The notes below the pieces were generated by a model. The model saw only the letters and a list, made by a program, of their open reading frames with translations. It was not told where the DNA came from and made no database searches. Shown here piece after piece: positions 8,556 through 17,934 of a DNA stretch of 64,000 bases. Numbering within the stretch: position 1 is the first letter of the stretch; the number at the start of each line of letters is the position of its first letter. A program made the translations under genes and the position numbers. The stretch is from Trinickia violacea (GTDB lineage: Bacteria; Pseudomonadota; Gammaproteobacteria; Burkholderiales; Burkholderiaceae), in assembly GCF_005280735.1 (NCBI RefSeq), contig NZ_CP040078.1:3631251-3695250 (forward strand), in the 5' to 3' direction.

Positions 8556-8613
8556 GCCGCGCCGGGGTGGATCGGGAAAGCCGTCGCGCAAGTCACGGCT
8601 TTCCCTCGCCTCG

Positions 8614-10248
8614 TCAAAGAATGAACCCGGTGTTGATGAACTTCGATTGATGATGGTTGACGATCGAATCGAGCAGCGCTTTGCTCGCGTCGGTTTCCTT
8701 CGCCGCGACCATCGAGCGGATCGAGAAACAGCGCAGCGCGTCGGTCACCGAGAGCGTGCCTTCGGCCGAATCCTTGCGCCCCGCGAACGGGAACGTATCG
8801 GGCCCGCGCTGACATTGGCAGTTCAGGTTCACGCGGCACACCTGGTTCACCAGCGGATCGACCAGTTCGCCGATCTGCTCCGGGTTCTGTCCGAAGATGC
8901 TGACCTGCTGGCCGTGATCGGACGTGATCACGTAGTCGAGGGCCGTTTCGAGGTCGTCGAACGGCGCCACGGGAATGAGCGGCCCGAATTGCTCCTCGCG
9001 GTAGAGCATCATGCCTTCGGTCACCGGATAGACCACCGCCGGATAGAACAGCGTCTTGCAGAACACGCCGCCGCCATCGCTTTCGTTCACCACCGTTGCG
9101 CCCTTGGCCTTCGCATCGTCGATGGCCGCGGTCATGTAGGCGGTGCGGTGCATGCCGGGCAGCGGGGTGATGTTGACGCCCGCCTCCCACGGCATGCCGA
9201 CCTTGAGCTTGCCGAGCTCCTCGACGAAGCGCTTCAAGAACGGCTCGACGATCGACCGATGGACGAGCAGCATCTTGAGCGCCGTGCAGCGCTGTCCGTT
9301 GAACGACAGCGCGCCGAGCAGGCACTCCTTCACGGTCAACTCGAGATCGGCGTCGGGCAGCACGATCGCGGCGTTCTTCGCGTCGAGCCCGAGGATCGCG
9401 CGCAGCCGGTGCGACTTCGGATGCTGCTTCTTCAAGTGATCGGCGACCTTGCTCGAGCCGATCAACGCGAGCACGTCGATCTTGCCGGACGCGAGCATGT
9501 GCGGCACCACGACGGCACCCGGCGCGTAGATCGTATTGATCACGCCCTTCGGGAACGCGGTGCGGAACGCGTCGAGCAGCGGCTCGAACAGCAGCGTGCC
9601 GTATTGCGGCGGCTTGAACACCACCGTGTTGCCCATCAGCAGCGCGGGGATCAGCGTCGCGAACGTCTCGTTGAGCGGATAGTTGTACGGCCCCATGCAC
9701 AGCACGACGCCTAGCGGCGTGCGGCGGATCTGGCCGATCGTGTGCTCGTTGATGACGAAGCGCGAGTTGCTGTTGTCGAGATCCTTGAGCGCGTCGATCG
9801 TCTGCACCATGTAGGTGATGGTGCGATCGAACTCCTTGGCCGAATCGGCCGCGCTCTTGCCGATTTCCCACATGATGAGGTTCACGACCTCCTTGCGCCG
9901 CGCGGCCATTTGCCGGATGAAATCCTGCATGCAGGCAATGCGCTGCGCGACGGTCATCGTCGGCCATTCGCCGCGGCCGTGGTCGTAGGCGCGCACGGCG
10001 GCATCGAGCGCGGCGTCGCTCTCGGACTCGCCCATGACCGGGTAGCTGCCGATTTCGACCTGCTCGACCTCGCCGGACGCCGCGCGCACGCAGACCGGAG
10101 ACAGCACCGTCTTGCACTGGCCGTCCCACGATTTGAGTTCGCCGTCGACGAGTGACACGCGCTGATGAATCGGAGCCGGCATGCCGGCCGCCTCCGGCAC
10201 TTGGCCTGCTTCGGGAAAGAGCTGCTTCAAGTCGTCAAACGTGATCAT
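8614..10248 (-). CDS. NADP-dependent aldehyde dehydrogenase, GapN-like
   Basis: 544-residue aldehyde-dehydrogenase-superfamily protein. The fold markers are GPYNYPLNE (cofactor loop), the Rossmann GSSKVAD stretch and the catalytic cysteine in FNGQRCTALK. The overall sequence resembles the long proteobacterial branch annotated as NADP-dependent glyceraldehyde-3-phosphate dehydrogenase. The usual general-base motif ELGGK reads GLDAK here, so the conserved glutamate is replaced by glycine; this may be normal for the subgroup but is worth checking. The next gene upstream on the same strand, about 100 bp away, encodes a DUF1989 protein. Physiological aldehyde unknown. Confidence 0.82.
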   Translation of the reverse strand: MITFDDLKQLFPEAGQVPEAAGMPAPIHQRVSLVDGELKSWDGQCKTVLSPVCVRAASGEVEQVEIGSYPVMGESESDAALDAAVRAYDHGRGEWPTMTVAQRIACMQDFIRQMAARRKEVVNLIMWEIGKSAADSAKEFDRTITYMVQTIDALKDLDNSNSRFVINEHTIGQIRRTPLGVVLCMGPYNYPLNETFATLIPALLMGNTVVFKPPQYGTLLFEPLLDAFRTAFPKGVINTIYAPGAVVVPHMLASGKIDVLALIGSSKVADHLKKQHPKSHRLRAILGLDAKNAAIVLPDADLELTVKECLLGALSFNGQRCTALKMLLVHRSIVEPFLKRFVEELGKLKVGMPWEAGVNITPLPGMHRTAYMTAAIDDAKAKGATVVNESDGGGVFCKTLFYPAVVYPVTEGMMLYREEQFGPLIPVAPFDDLETALDYVITSDHGQQVSIFGQNPEQIGELVDPLVNQVCRVNLNCQCQRGPDTFPFAGRKDSAEGTLSVTDALRCFSIRSMVAAKETDASKALLDSIVNHHQSKFINTGFIL

Positions 10249-10344
10249 GGGCGTCGCTCCGCGTGAGGGTTGTCGGACTTCGGAGCCATGCTAACGCCAA
10301 TTGGAGGCGCGCAAAGCGCCATTCGGCCGGGGCCGGCAAAAATA

Positions 10345-11199
10345 TCAACCGCCCTTCTTCCAATCGGGCACCTCGGCCTTCAGCCCATGCAGCCCGCGAT
10401 ACTCGGCGACTTCCGGCGATTTCCATCCGACGAGCATTTCGGGCGCGAGGCGATACACCTCGATCCCCAGCGGCCGGCACACGTCGAGCGGATCGCGCGC
10501 GTCGGGCCCCCACATCGGCACCGACAAATCGCCGCCCGGGCAAGTCGACAGCGCGCACAGCAAGTCGATCTCCGCGAAGAACTCGAGATAGTCGCCCTGC
10601 TTCGCCGGGCATGCCTTCATGAAGTACTGGTCGTCCAGATTGAGGCCCGTGCATTGAAAGACGTTGAGCACGTCGTGCACGTCGAACTCCGTCAAGCCGT
10701 AAGGCAGGATTGCGCGCGTCAGGTTCGAATGGCAGTGGAAATGAAAGTCCTCGCCGGTCAGCATCCGGTTCACATACGGATCGCAGCGCGTGCCGAGCAG
10801 GTCGTGCACGCGGCCGCCGTGCTCATCGACGCCGTAGTTCGCGAGCGTGTCGTCGGTAATGGTCACCATCGGGCGCAGGAACGGCAGCGTGGACCACAGG
10901 CGGTCGAACGTGCTCACATGGGCCTGCTGCAACTGCCGCGTGCGCGACGCCCAAAAGCGCTCGCGCGGATCGTGCCGGTTCCACATGTTGAGGTCGGCGA
11001 CCTGCGGGCCTTCGATCGTGACGATCCGGAACACGTGGCCGGCCGGCACCGTCCAGGCTTGGCCCGAGCGGATCGGCACGACGATCGATTCGACGAGCTT
11101 GCGCGTGTCGTGCCGCGACGCGATGCGGCGGTAGAAGTCGCGGTCGACGTCGAGCGCGGAGCCCTTCGTGACCTGATACGCGGCGGGATAGTTGAGCAT
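10345..11199 (-). CDS. DUF1989 (urea-carboxylase-associated family) protein
   Basis: 284 residues. The conserved DUF1989 pieces are visible: VPAGHVFRIVTIEGPQVADLNMWN, the cysteine-bearing HDLLGTRCDPY, HCHSNLTRAI and the C-terminal DLSVPMWGPDARDPLDVCRPLGIEVY. Family members often sit beside urea carboxylase or guanidine-carboxylase genes, but none is here; instead the neighbour is the GapN-like dehydrogenase, probably in the same transcript. AAGGAGGAG precedes the start. Cytoplasmic. Biochemical role not established. Confidence 0.8.
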   Translation of the reverse strand: MLNYPAAYQVTKGSALDVDRDFYRRIASRHDTRKLVESIVVPIRSGQAWTVPAGHVFRIVTIEGPQVADLNMWNRHDPRERFWASRTRQLQQAHVSTFDRLWSTLPFLRPMVTITDDTLANYGVDEHGGRVHDLLGTRCDPYVNRMLTGEDFHFHCHSNLTRAILPYGLTEFDVHDVLNVFQCTGLNLDDQYFMKACPAKQGDYLEFFAEIDLLCALSTCPGGDLSVPMWGPDARDPLDVCRPLGIEVYRLAPEMLVGWKSPEVAEYRGLHGLKAEVPDWKKGG

Positions 11200-11404
11200 G
11201 GTCGATCTCCTCCTTGGCCTGACGTCTTGTTAGTGTAGTTCGGCACGGTCATGATCACACCCGCGGAGCGGCAAGACTCCACGGCGTTCCAGTTGAAATT
11301 CCACGCAGGAACAATAGACTTTTCAATGGCATAGCCGCGTTCGGTACCATTAGGCGCAAACGTCGGCCAGTCCCGATCCCTCCACCGAAAGAGCCATCCC
11401 CATC

Positions 11405-12880
11405 ATGCAAAGCGCACCGATGCATGTGCTGTTTCCCGACGGGCTCATCGTGCTCGCCATCGTGATCGCCTCCCGGACAGGCGACTTCTGGTCCGAAGCC
11501 ACCAACCGGCGTCTGACTTATCTCATCTCACTGTGGTCGTCGACCGCCGCGGGTTTGGCGTTCGCGTTCCAATCACTGGACCCGCACCAGTACTTTTTCT
11601 TCTCGCGGACGATCGTCGTCGATCCGTTCGCCAGCGTAATGAAAGCCGCCGTGACGCTCGGCTTCGCTGTCACGCTCGTCTATTCGCGCCGCTACCTCGA
11701 AGATCGAGAGCTGTTCCGCGACCACGTGTTCCTGCTCGCCCTGTTCTCGCTGCTCGGCCAGCTGATCATGATCTCGGGCAACCACTTCCTGATGCTCTAC
11801 CTCGGCCTCGAGCTGATGTCATTGCCGCTGTACGCGATGGTCGCGCTGCGCCGCGAGGTCGCGACCTCGAACGAAGCCGCGATGAAGTACTACGTGCTTA
11901 GTGCATTGGCGACGGGTTTCCTGCTGTACGGCATCTCGATGCTCTACGGCGCGACGGGCTCGCTCGACTTGAACGAAGTCCTGAAGACGGTGGCCTCGGG
12001 CCGCGTCAACAATGCCGTGCTGCTGTTCGGCGTCGTTTTCATCGTCGCGGGCGTGGCCTTCAAGATGGGCGCCGTGCCGTTTCATATGTGGGTGCCCGAC
12101 GTCTATCAGGGCGCGCCGACTGCGATGACCCTCTTCGTCGGCGGGGGACCGAAAGCGGCGGCGTTCGCGTGGGGGCTGCGCTTCCTGGTGATGGGCTTGC
12201 TGCCGCTCGCCGTCGACTGGCAGCAGATGCTGGTGATTCTGGCGGCGCTGTCGATGATCGTCGGCAACATCACGGGGATCGTTCAGTTCAACGTCAAACG
12301 GATGCTGGCGTATTCGGCGATTTCGAACATGGGCTTCGTGCTGCTGGGACTCCTGGCGGGCGTCGTCGACGGCAAGGCCGCCGGCGCGGCCGGCGCCTAC
12401 GGTTCGGCGATGTTTTACAGCATCGTGTATCTGCTGACGACGACGGGCACGTTCGGCGTGATCATGCTGCTCGCGCGCCGCGATTTCGAAGCGCAGACGC
12501 TCGACGACTTCAAGGGCTTGAACAAGCGCAGCCCCGTGTTCGCGTTCGTGATGATGATCATGATGTTTTCGCTCACCGGCATTCCGCCCACGGCCGGCTT
12601 CTATTCGAAACTCGCCGTGCTCGAAGCGACGTTGAACGCCGGCCTTGTGTGGCTCGCGGTGCTGGCCGTGATCACGTCGCTGTTCGGCGCGTTCTACTAC
12701 CTGCGCATCGTCAAGCTGATGTACTTCGACACGCCGCACGACACGGCGCCGATTCTGGAAGGCGCCGGCAGCCGCACGATCCTGGCGCTGAACGGGGTGG
12801 CCGTGCTGGTGCTCGGCATCGTTCCGGGCGGGCTGATGGCGGTCTGCTTGAAGGCGATCTCGGACACGTTAGCGTTTTGA
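11405..12880 (+). CDS. nuoN: NuoN-like proton-pumping subunit, stand-alone
   Basis: 491-residue polytopic membrane protein of the NuoN/MrpD antiporter-like family, with about 14 hydrophobic helices. The residues needed for proton transfer are kept: the Glu in LGLELMSLPLYA, Lys in GVAFKMGAVPFHMW, Lys in GGGPKAAAFAWG, and Lys in AGFYSKLAVLEA. It therefore looks functional. Unusually no other nuo gene is nearby; the neighbours are a DUF1989 gene and a convergent TonB receptor. It may be a second copy besides a normal nuoA-N operon, or part of another complex. The ribosome site is weak. Confidence 0.85.
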   Translation: MQSAPMHVLFPDGLIVLAIVIASRTGDFWSEATNRRLTYLISLWSSTAAGLAFAFQSLDPHQYFFFSRTIVVDPFASVMKAAVTLGFAVTLVYSRRYLEDRELFRDHVFLLALFSLLGQLIMISGNHFLMLYLGLELMSLPLYAMVALRREVATSNEAAMKYYVLSALATGFLLYGISMLYGATGSLDLNEVLKTVASGRVNNAVLLFGVVFIVAGVAFKMGAVPFHMWVPDVYQGAPTAMTLFVGGGPKAAAFAWGLRFLVMGLLPLAVDWQQMLVILAALSMIVGNITGIVQFNVKRMLAYSAISNMGFVLLGLLAGVVDGKAAGAAGAYGSAMFYSIVYLLTTTGTFGVIMLLARRDFEAQTLDDFKGLNKRSPVFAFVMMIMMFSLTGIPPTAGFYSKLAVLEATLNAGLVWLAVLAVITSLFGAFYYLRIVKLMYFDTPHDTAPILEGAGSRTILALNGVAVLVLGIVPGGLMAVCLKAISDTLAF

Positions 12881-12907
12881 TCCACGCGCCTCGAAGTGGG
12901 CGCCCCC

Positions 12908-15121
12908 TCAAAACTCCAGCCGCCCGCTGAACCGGAATTCACGCGCCGCTCCGATCGTCACGAACGGCAGGCCCGTGCAGCAACTCGACGTGTAATACGT
13001 GGAGTTGAACACGTTATTCACGTTGAACTGCCAGTCGATCGTGCGCCCGAAAATGCGCGAGTCCCACGCGACGAACGCATCGGCCACATGCCCCCACGGC
13101 AGGCGATACACCTTGCCCGTGCCGTCCCCGACCGCGAGACTGCTGAACACGCGGCCGCCCGCGCCCGCGCGCAGCCGGCCGCTCACCGGGCCCGAGCCGA
13201 TCACGCCGAAATCGCGCGTCAAGTACAGTGCGGCCTCGTGCTTCGGCGCGTTCGGCAGGGGGTTGCCCGCGATCTTCGGATCGTCCTGATAGCGCGCCTC
13301 GGTGTACGCGTAGCTGCCGATCACGCTCCACTTGTCAGTGAGCTTGCCGTTCATCTCGAGCTCGACGCCGCGCGAATACGCGCGCCCCGCGTTGCGCGTG
13401 TAGTTGATCCCGCCGATGGTCTCGGTCGTCTGGATGTTTTTCTTGTGGATGTCGAAAAGCGCGACGCTCGCGGTCAAGTTGCGCGACACGTACTTCGATC
13501 CGACCTCATACGCCTTCGCCTCCTCCGGCGGCAAGTCGCCGATCGGTTGCGCAATCGACGTGTTCGGCCGGAACGATTCGCTGTAGCTCGCATAGAGCGA
13601 CCAGTTCGGATCGATCTTGTAGACGACGCCCGCACGCGGCACGACTTTGCCCGCGTCGACGTGCGAGCCGACGACAAACGGCCGGCCCTTGCCGGTGAGC
13701 TCGTCGAACGATTCGTAGCGCAGCCCGCCGAGCACGATCCAGCGATCGCTCAAATGCAGCGAATCCTGAATGAACGCGCCGCGCGAGATCAGCTTGTCGG
13801 TCTGGTCGCTGTCGGCGTTCGACAGCGTGCTCGTCTGCGGCAGCAGTCCGTACACCGGCGCGTACAGGTTGAACGTCGAGTTGTTCTTGCCGCGATAGAG
13901 CTCGCCGAGCAGGCGGTAGTTGTGCATGTAGTCGACGCCGGCAAGCAGGTCGTTGTCGAAGCCGGCGATCCGCAGCTTGCCCTCGACGTTCAGCGTCACG
14001 TTGTGCACGGTTTGCGTCGCGTTCTGCGTCGAGTCCACGCGACGCGTCAGGTAGCCCGTATTGAAGTTCGCGCTCAGCACGCGCGCCTGCCAGTCGTTGT
14101 AGTACGTGCGGTTGAAGCCGTAGCCGAAGTGCAGCGTCCAGTCGTTCGCGAGCTTGTGATCGATGCGCAGGTTGACGGCGTCCGAGCGCCCCGTCGACAC
14201 GTTGTAGGGCTCGTCGAGGCGTTCCGTCGCCGGGATCGCCGCCGGGTTGCCCGTGCGCGGATCGATGATCGTGCCGCGGTCGAGCGGCACCGAGTAGCTC
14301 ATGTGCTCATAGGCGACGAGCACCGTCGTGTCGCGGCCGTACCAGGCGAGGGACGGCGCGATCACGTCCTGGCGCGTCTGGCCGAAATTGCGCCAGTAGT
14401 CGACGCGCTGGTGATCGGCGATGAAGCGATAAGCGAGCCCCGAGGTGCCGATGGGCCCGGTCAGGTCGACTTGCGCGCCGCCTCCGCCATAGTTGCTCCC
14501 GAATCCGGAGACGCTGCCCGCGAAGTCCAGCTGCGGCTTCTTCGTCACCACGTTGATGATGCCGCCGGGGTCCTGGATGCCGTACAGCATCGACGCCGGC
14601 CCCTTAAGCACCTCGATGCGCTCGGTCGTCGGCGTGAAATTGCGCGGCTGCACCGACTGCATGCCGTCGCGCAGGATCGAGTTGTCGCGGTTGTCGCCGA
14701 AGCCGCGCTTGACGATCGCGTCGAGCGTGCCGCCGAGCGTGTTGCCCATGCGCACGCCCGGCACGGCGTCGAGGGCATCGGCGAGGCTCGCGGGCGCGCG
14801 GTCCTCGATCGATTGCTGCGTCACCACGTTGACGGCCTGGGGCACGTCGACGAGCGGCGTGTCCGTGCGCGTCGCGACCGAGGCGCGCCGCGGCTGGTAG
14901 CCGACCTCGTCGACCGCCCTCGCGCCCTGCACGGTGACTTCGGTCAGCGTGTGAGCGGCCTCGACCGCCGCTGTCGCTTGACCGGCACCGGCGGCGGCCC
15001 CCGTAGCGGTTTCCTGCGCGAGCGCATGCCGCGCCGCCGACAGCAACAAGCCCTGCGACACGATCAGCGACCCGAGACACGCCACGCGCCGGCGCCGGCC
15101 GCGCCGTTGCCAACCCTTCAT
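12908..15121 (-). CDS. TonB-dependent siderophore receptor
   Basis: About 737 residues, outer membrane. A signal peptide (cleavage near HALAQE) is followed by a TonB-box-like LTEVTVQG, the plug domain (PLVDVPQAVNVVTQQSIEDRAPASLADALDAVPGVR, then IQDPGGIINVVTKKP) and a 22-strand barrel ending in the terminal phenylalanine of GRLEF. The plug resembles ferrichrome/pyoverdine-type receptors. A Fur-box-like sequence lies about 60 bp upstream, so iron repression is likely. The start at MKGWQRRGRRRR has a GGGAG site; a longer in-frame start is less likely. The siderophore cannot be told from sequence, and no synthesis genes are adjacent. Confidence 0.92.
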   Translation of the reverse strand: MKGWQRRGRRRRVACLGSLIVSQGLLLSAARHALAQETATGAAAGAGQATAAVEAAHTLTEVTVQGARAVDEVGYQPRRASVATRTDTPLVDVPQAVNVVTQQSIEDRAPASLADALDAVPGVRMGNTLGGTLDAIVKRGFGDNRDNSILRDGMQSVQPRNFTPTTERIEVLKGPASMLYGIQDPGGIINVVTKKPQLDFAGSVSGFGSNYGGGGAQVDLTGPIGTSGLAYRFIADHQRVDYWRNFGQTRQDVIAPSLAWYGRDTTVLVAYEHMSYSVPLDRGTIIDPRTGNPAAIPATERLDEPYNVSTGRSDAVNLRIDHKLANDWTLHFGYGFNRTYYNDWQARVLSANFNTGYLTRRVDSTQNATQTVHNVTLNVEGKLRIAGFDNDLLAGVDYMHNYRLLGELYRGKNNSTFNLYAPVYGLLPQTSTLSNADSDQTDKLISRGAFIQDSLHLSDRWIVLGGLRYESFDELTGKGRPFVVGSHVDAGKVVPRAGVVYKIDPNWSLYASYSESFRPNTSIAQPIGDLPPEEAKAYEVGSKYVSRNLTASVALFDIHKKNIQTTETIGGINYTRNAGRAYSRGVELEMNGKLTDKWSVIGSYAYTEARYQDDPKIAGNPLPNAPKHEAALYLTRDFGVIGSGPVSGRLRAGAGGRVFSSLAVGDGTGKVYRLPWGHVADAFVAWDSRIFGRTIDWQFNVNNVFNSTYYTSSCCTGLPFVTIGAAREFRFSGRLEF

Positions 15122-15177
15122 ATACCCGACTCCCGCATTGCAGATGTAATTTTCAAGGGGTCGGATATTATCCGTAA

Positions 15178-15200
15178 TGGGAATTATTCTCAATAACAAT
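15178..15200 (-). promoter_or_regulatory. Fur-box-like operator upstream of the TonB receptor
   Basis: The stretch GAATTATTCTCAATAAC and its flanks match the core of betaproteobacterial Fur boxes (AATNATTCTCATT type) with a few mismatches, in an otherwise AT-rich gap. It lies about 60 bp before the receptor start, a normal operator position. Confidence 0.65.
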
Positions 15201-15321
15201 ATTTCTGAAGGCTTACGACGGACAACTGCGCTTACCTGAGCCGGGCGGCCAGGGGCACAATGGCGGACTCGGTTCGCGCTGGTCCGCGACCCTGCCAGCT
15301 TTGCCCCTCAGGAGACAACGC

Positions 15322-15960
15322 ATGAACGCAACAACCGCGATCGCCACCATTCTGGCCACGCTGCTGGTGGGCGCCATGAGCCCGGGACCGAGCTTCATCA
15401 TGGTCGCGAGAAACGCGATCGGCCTGTCGCGGCGCGACGGACTGGCGACGGCGCTGGGGATGGGGATCGGCGGCGTCTGCTTCAGCAGCCTCGCGCTGGT
15501 CGGGCTGTACTCGCTGCTGCAGTCGGTCGAGTGGCTGTACGCCGGCCTCAAGGTGGCGGGCGGCGCTTACCTCGTCTACATGGCGACGCGAATCTGGCGC
15601 GGCGCGGCCACGCCGCTCGAGTTCAAGAACGAGCGCGCGGCCGGCCATGAAAACGCGCGCAAGTCGTTCTGGATCGGGCTCAGCACGCAGTTGAGCAACC
15701 CGAAGACGGCCATCTTCTACGGCAGCATCTTCGCGGCGCTGCTGCCGCAGCATCCGCCGCTGTGGGCTTACTTCACGCTTCCGCCCGCCGTGTTCACGAT
15801 CGAAGCCGGCTGGTACACGGTGGTCGCGCTGTGCTTTTCGAGCCGGCGTCCGCGGGAAATCTATCTGAGCTGGAAGACGGGGATCGACCGCATCGCGTCG
15901 GGCGCGATCGCCGCGCTGGGGCTGCGGTTGATGTTTACGGCGTTCAAGCGGGGGATTTGA
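15322..15960 (+). CDS. LysE/RhtB-family amino-acid exporter
   Basis: 212 residues, six predicted membrane helices. The N-terminal signature is clear: ILATLLVGAMSPGPSFIMVARNAIGLSRRDGLATALGMGIGG (SPGP motif), and the central STQLSNPKTAIFYGSIFAALLP motif of RhtB proteins is present. A GGAGA site precedes the chosen start; a slightly longer frame exists. These inner-membrane proteins export amino acids such as threonine, homoserine or lysine. It is divergent from the TonB receptor gene, with the Fur-like site between them. The exported compound is unknown. Confidence 0.9.
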   Translation: MNATTAIATILATLLVGAMSPGPSFIMVARNAIGLSRRDGLATALGMGIGGVCFSSLALVGLYSLLQSVEWLYAGLKVAGGAYLVYMATRIWRGAATPLEFKNERAAGHENARKSFWIGLSTQLSNPKTAIFYGSIFAALLPQHPPLWAYFTLPPAVFTIEAGWYTVVALCFSSRRPREIYLSWKTGIDRIASGAIAALGLRLMFTAFKRGI

Positions 15961-16228
15961 CCGGCTGACGACCCGGCCCTAATGCATTCGCAATGCCAGA
16001 CCTCCGCTTCGCACACGCATGCATCGTGTCGTCTGAATCGCGTATCAAAGCAGGAAGGAATATTTCTTAGCTTCAAGCGTTTTCATAAGGCAAACCCAAA
16101 GCCATGAAGTTTTCTTTGCCAGAGGCTACACTCGAACGCTATTGTCTATACATACCAAGCAGCCAGACCGGTATTGCTTCACGCCGAGTCACGCAAGCGA
16201 TTCAAGGGACACACCAGGACCTCTGTCG

Positions 16229-16777
16229 ATGACCGGCGTAGATTTACCGAGCATGCTTCCTGAGATGCTGCCGCGGCTGTGGGCATTTGCACTTCGTCTG
16301 TCAGGCGACAGGCACGACGCTGAAGATCTCGTGCAGCGCGCATGCGTGCGCGCGCTCGAGCGCACGCATCAGCTTCAGCCCGGCACGTCGCCTCTCAGTT
16401 GGATGTTTGCGATTGTCCACACTACGTGGATCAACGAGATTCGGGCACGCTCCGTGCGCAGCCGCACGGGTGCGGAATGGGACGAGAGCCTGCTCGAAAC
16501 CGTCGCCGATCCTGCCGCGCGCACGCCGGAAAACAACGTGATGATGGGACAGATCGTAAGCGCGGTTGAACGATTGCCGGAGGCGCAGCGTGTCGTCATG
16601 CTGCTCGTGGCGGTGGAAGGTCTTAGTTATAGCGAAGCGGCCGAAGCGCTCGACGTACCCATCGGCACGATCATGAGCCGTCTCTCACGAGCGCGTCAGA
16701 CCATCGGCCTGCTGTTCGGGACGCGGGAAGAAAAGAAAGTGAAAAACGGGGAAAGAAGCGAGGGCTCGTTCTCATGA
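16229..16777 (+). CDS. ECF-type RNA polymerase sigma factor
   Basis: 182 residues from the ATG at 16229, the usual ECF length; the frame is open further upstream from a TTG without a ribosome site. Region 2 is MLPRLWAFALRLSGDRHDAEDLVQRACVRALE and region 4 is RLPEAQRVVMLLVAVEGLSYSEAAEALDVPIGTIMSRLSRARQTI. There is no extra C-terminal domain. Its stop overlaps the start of the anti-sigma gene (ATGA), so the pair is translationally coupled. Its targets are unknown; the exported Gln/Pro-rich protein downstream is a candidate. Confidence 0.92.
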   Translation: MTGVDLPSMLPEMLPRLWAFALRLSGDRHDAEDLVQRACVRALERTHQLQPGTSPLSWMFAIVHTTWINEIRARSVRSRTGAEWDESLLETVADPAARTPENNVMMGQIVSAVERLPEAQRVVMLLVAVEGLSYSEAAEALDVPIGTIMSRLSRARQTIGLLFGTREEKKVKNGERSEGSFS

Positions 16778-17685
16778 AAACGGACGACATCTTGCTGATG
16801 GCGTATGTCGACGGCGAGTTGCCGGCGGAAGAGCGCCAGGAAGTCGAGAAGCAGATGGCCGCGTCGGCGGAGGTGGCGGAGCGCGTCGCGCTTTTCGAAG
16901 CATCGCGCCTGCCGTATGGCGATGCGTTCGCCAAGCAGAAATTGCCGCCTGTCCCCGAGAGCTTGAAGAAAGCGATCGAGGACATGACGCGGCAGCACGC
17001 GGCCGATGCTGTAGCGGAAGATAAAAGCGCCAACGATCCGGTGCTGAAGCACGACGCGCAATTGCCGCCGTCGGCGCCGGTCCGCTCGCGGCTGCGCGTC
17101 GCGCCGATGTGGCTCGCGGTGGCGTTCGTGGCGGGCGTCTTTTGCTATGGCGCCGTGTTGCGCTTCACGCCCGGCTTGAATTCGACGGCGGATACGACGA
17201 TCGCGTCCGCGAACGCGTTGCCGTGGGTCAAGGCGGTCGTCGGTTATCAAGCGATGTATGGGCGGGAAACGCTTGCCAACGCGACCCTCGATGCCGACGC
17301 GCTCAAGCAAATCTCGAGTGTCGTGCGCAGCGACGACGGTATCGCGCTTAACGTCCCCGACTTGAGCGATGCCGGACTCACGCTCAAGCGCGTGCAGCGG
17401 CTCAATTTCAACGATCGCCGCGTGATCCAGATCGAATACCTGCCAGAGCAAGGCCCCCCCGTCGCACTGTGCATCATCAAGGACGCGAAACCGGATCAGA
17501 CGGTGGCCGCGCAGCGCATCAGCGGCATGAACGTGGTCACGTGGCGGCAAGCCAATCTCGGCTATGTGCTGCTCGCTAAAAGCAGCGACGTCGACCTCAC
17601 TGAGTTAGGCAAGCGCATCTCCGGTCACGGCGTCGGCGAACTCATCGGGCAGGCTGATGCTTTGGGTTTGAGCTTCCTCGGTTAA
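16774..17685 (+). CDS. Transmembrane anti-sigma factor
   Basis: 303 residues. The N-terminus (MKTDDILLMAYVDGELPAEERQEVEKQM) is the usual anti-sigma opening, but the zinc-binding HxxxCxxC motif is absent. One membrane helix lies at about residues 112-131 (MWLAVAFVAGVFCYGAVL), followed by a periplasmic domain of roughly 170 residues. It is encoded immediately after, and overlapping, the ECF sigma gene. It probably holds the sigma factor at the membrane until an envelope signal is sensed by the periplasmic domain. The signal is unknown. Confidence 0.85.
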   Translation: MKTDDILLMAYVDGELPAEERQEVEKQMAASAEVAERVALFEASRLPYGDAFAKQKLPPVPESLKKAIEDMTRQHAADAVAEDKSANDPVLKHDAQLPPSAPVRSRLRVAPMWLAVAFVAGVFCYGAVLRFTPGLNSTADTTIASANALPWVKAVVGYQAMYGRETLANATLDADALKQISSVVRSDDGIALNVPDLSDAGLTLKRVQRLNFNDRRVIQIEYLPEQGPPVALCIIKDAKPDQTVAAQRISGMNVVTWRQANLGYVLLAKSSDVDLTELGKRISGHGVGELIGQADALGLSFLG

Positions 17686-17934
17686 GCGTGCCTTTCATTC
17701 TTAAAGTGCTTAACGAGGCGCTTAACGAAGCGCTCGCTTTGGTGCTGCTCACGATTCAGCGATCACGCAGCATCGGACATTCCCTTAGTCACAAATATTT
17801 CCCTTCAGAACTCAAGAAAGACGCCGATATCGCAGGGACGCGGCGGAATCGAAGGCTTGAGGTAAAAGCCTGCGCGGCATCCGGCGGTCGCCGGTCACCA
17901 TTCCCGTCGTCGCATAGCGAAACGAGGTGAAATC

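Noticed and set aside
12896..15196. 766-codon plus-strand frame opposite the TonB receptor.
   Set aside because: Arg/His/Ala-rich antisense frame of a well-supported receptor gene.
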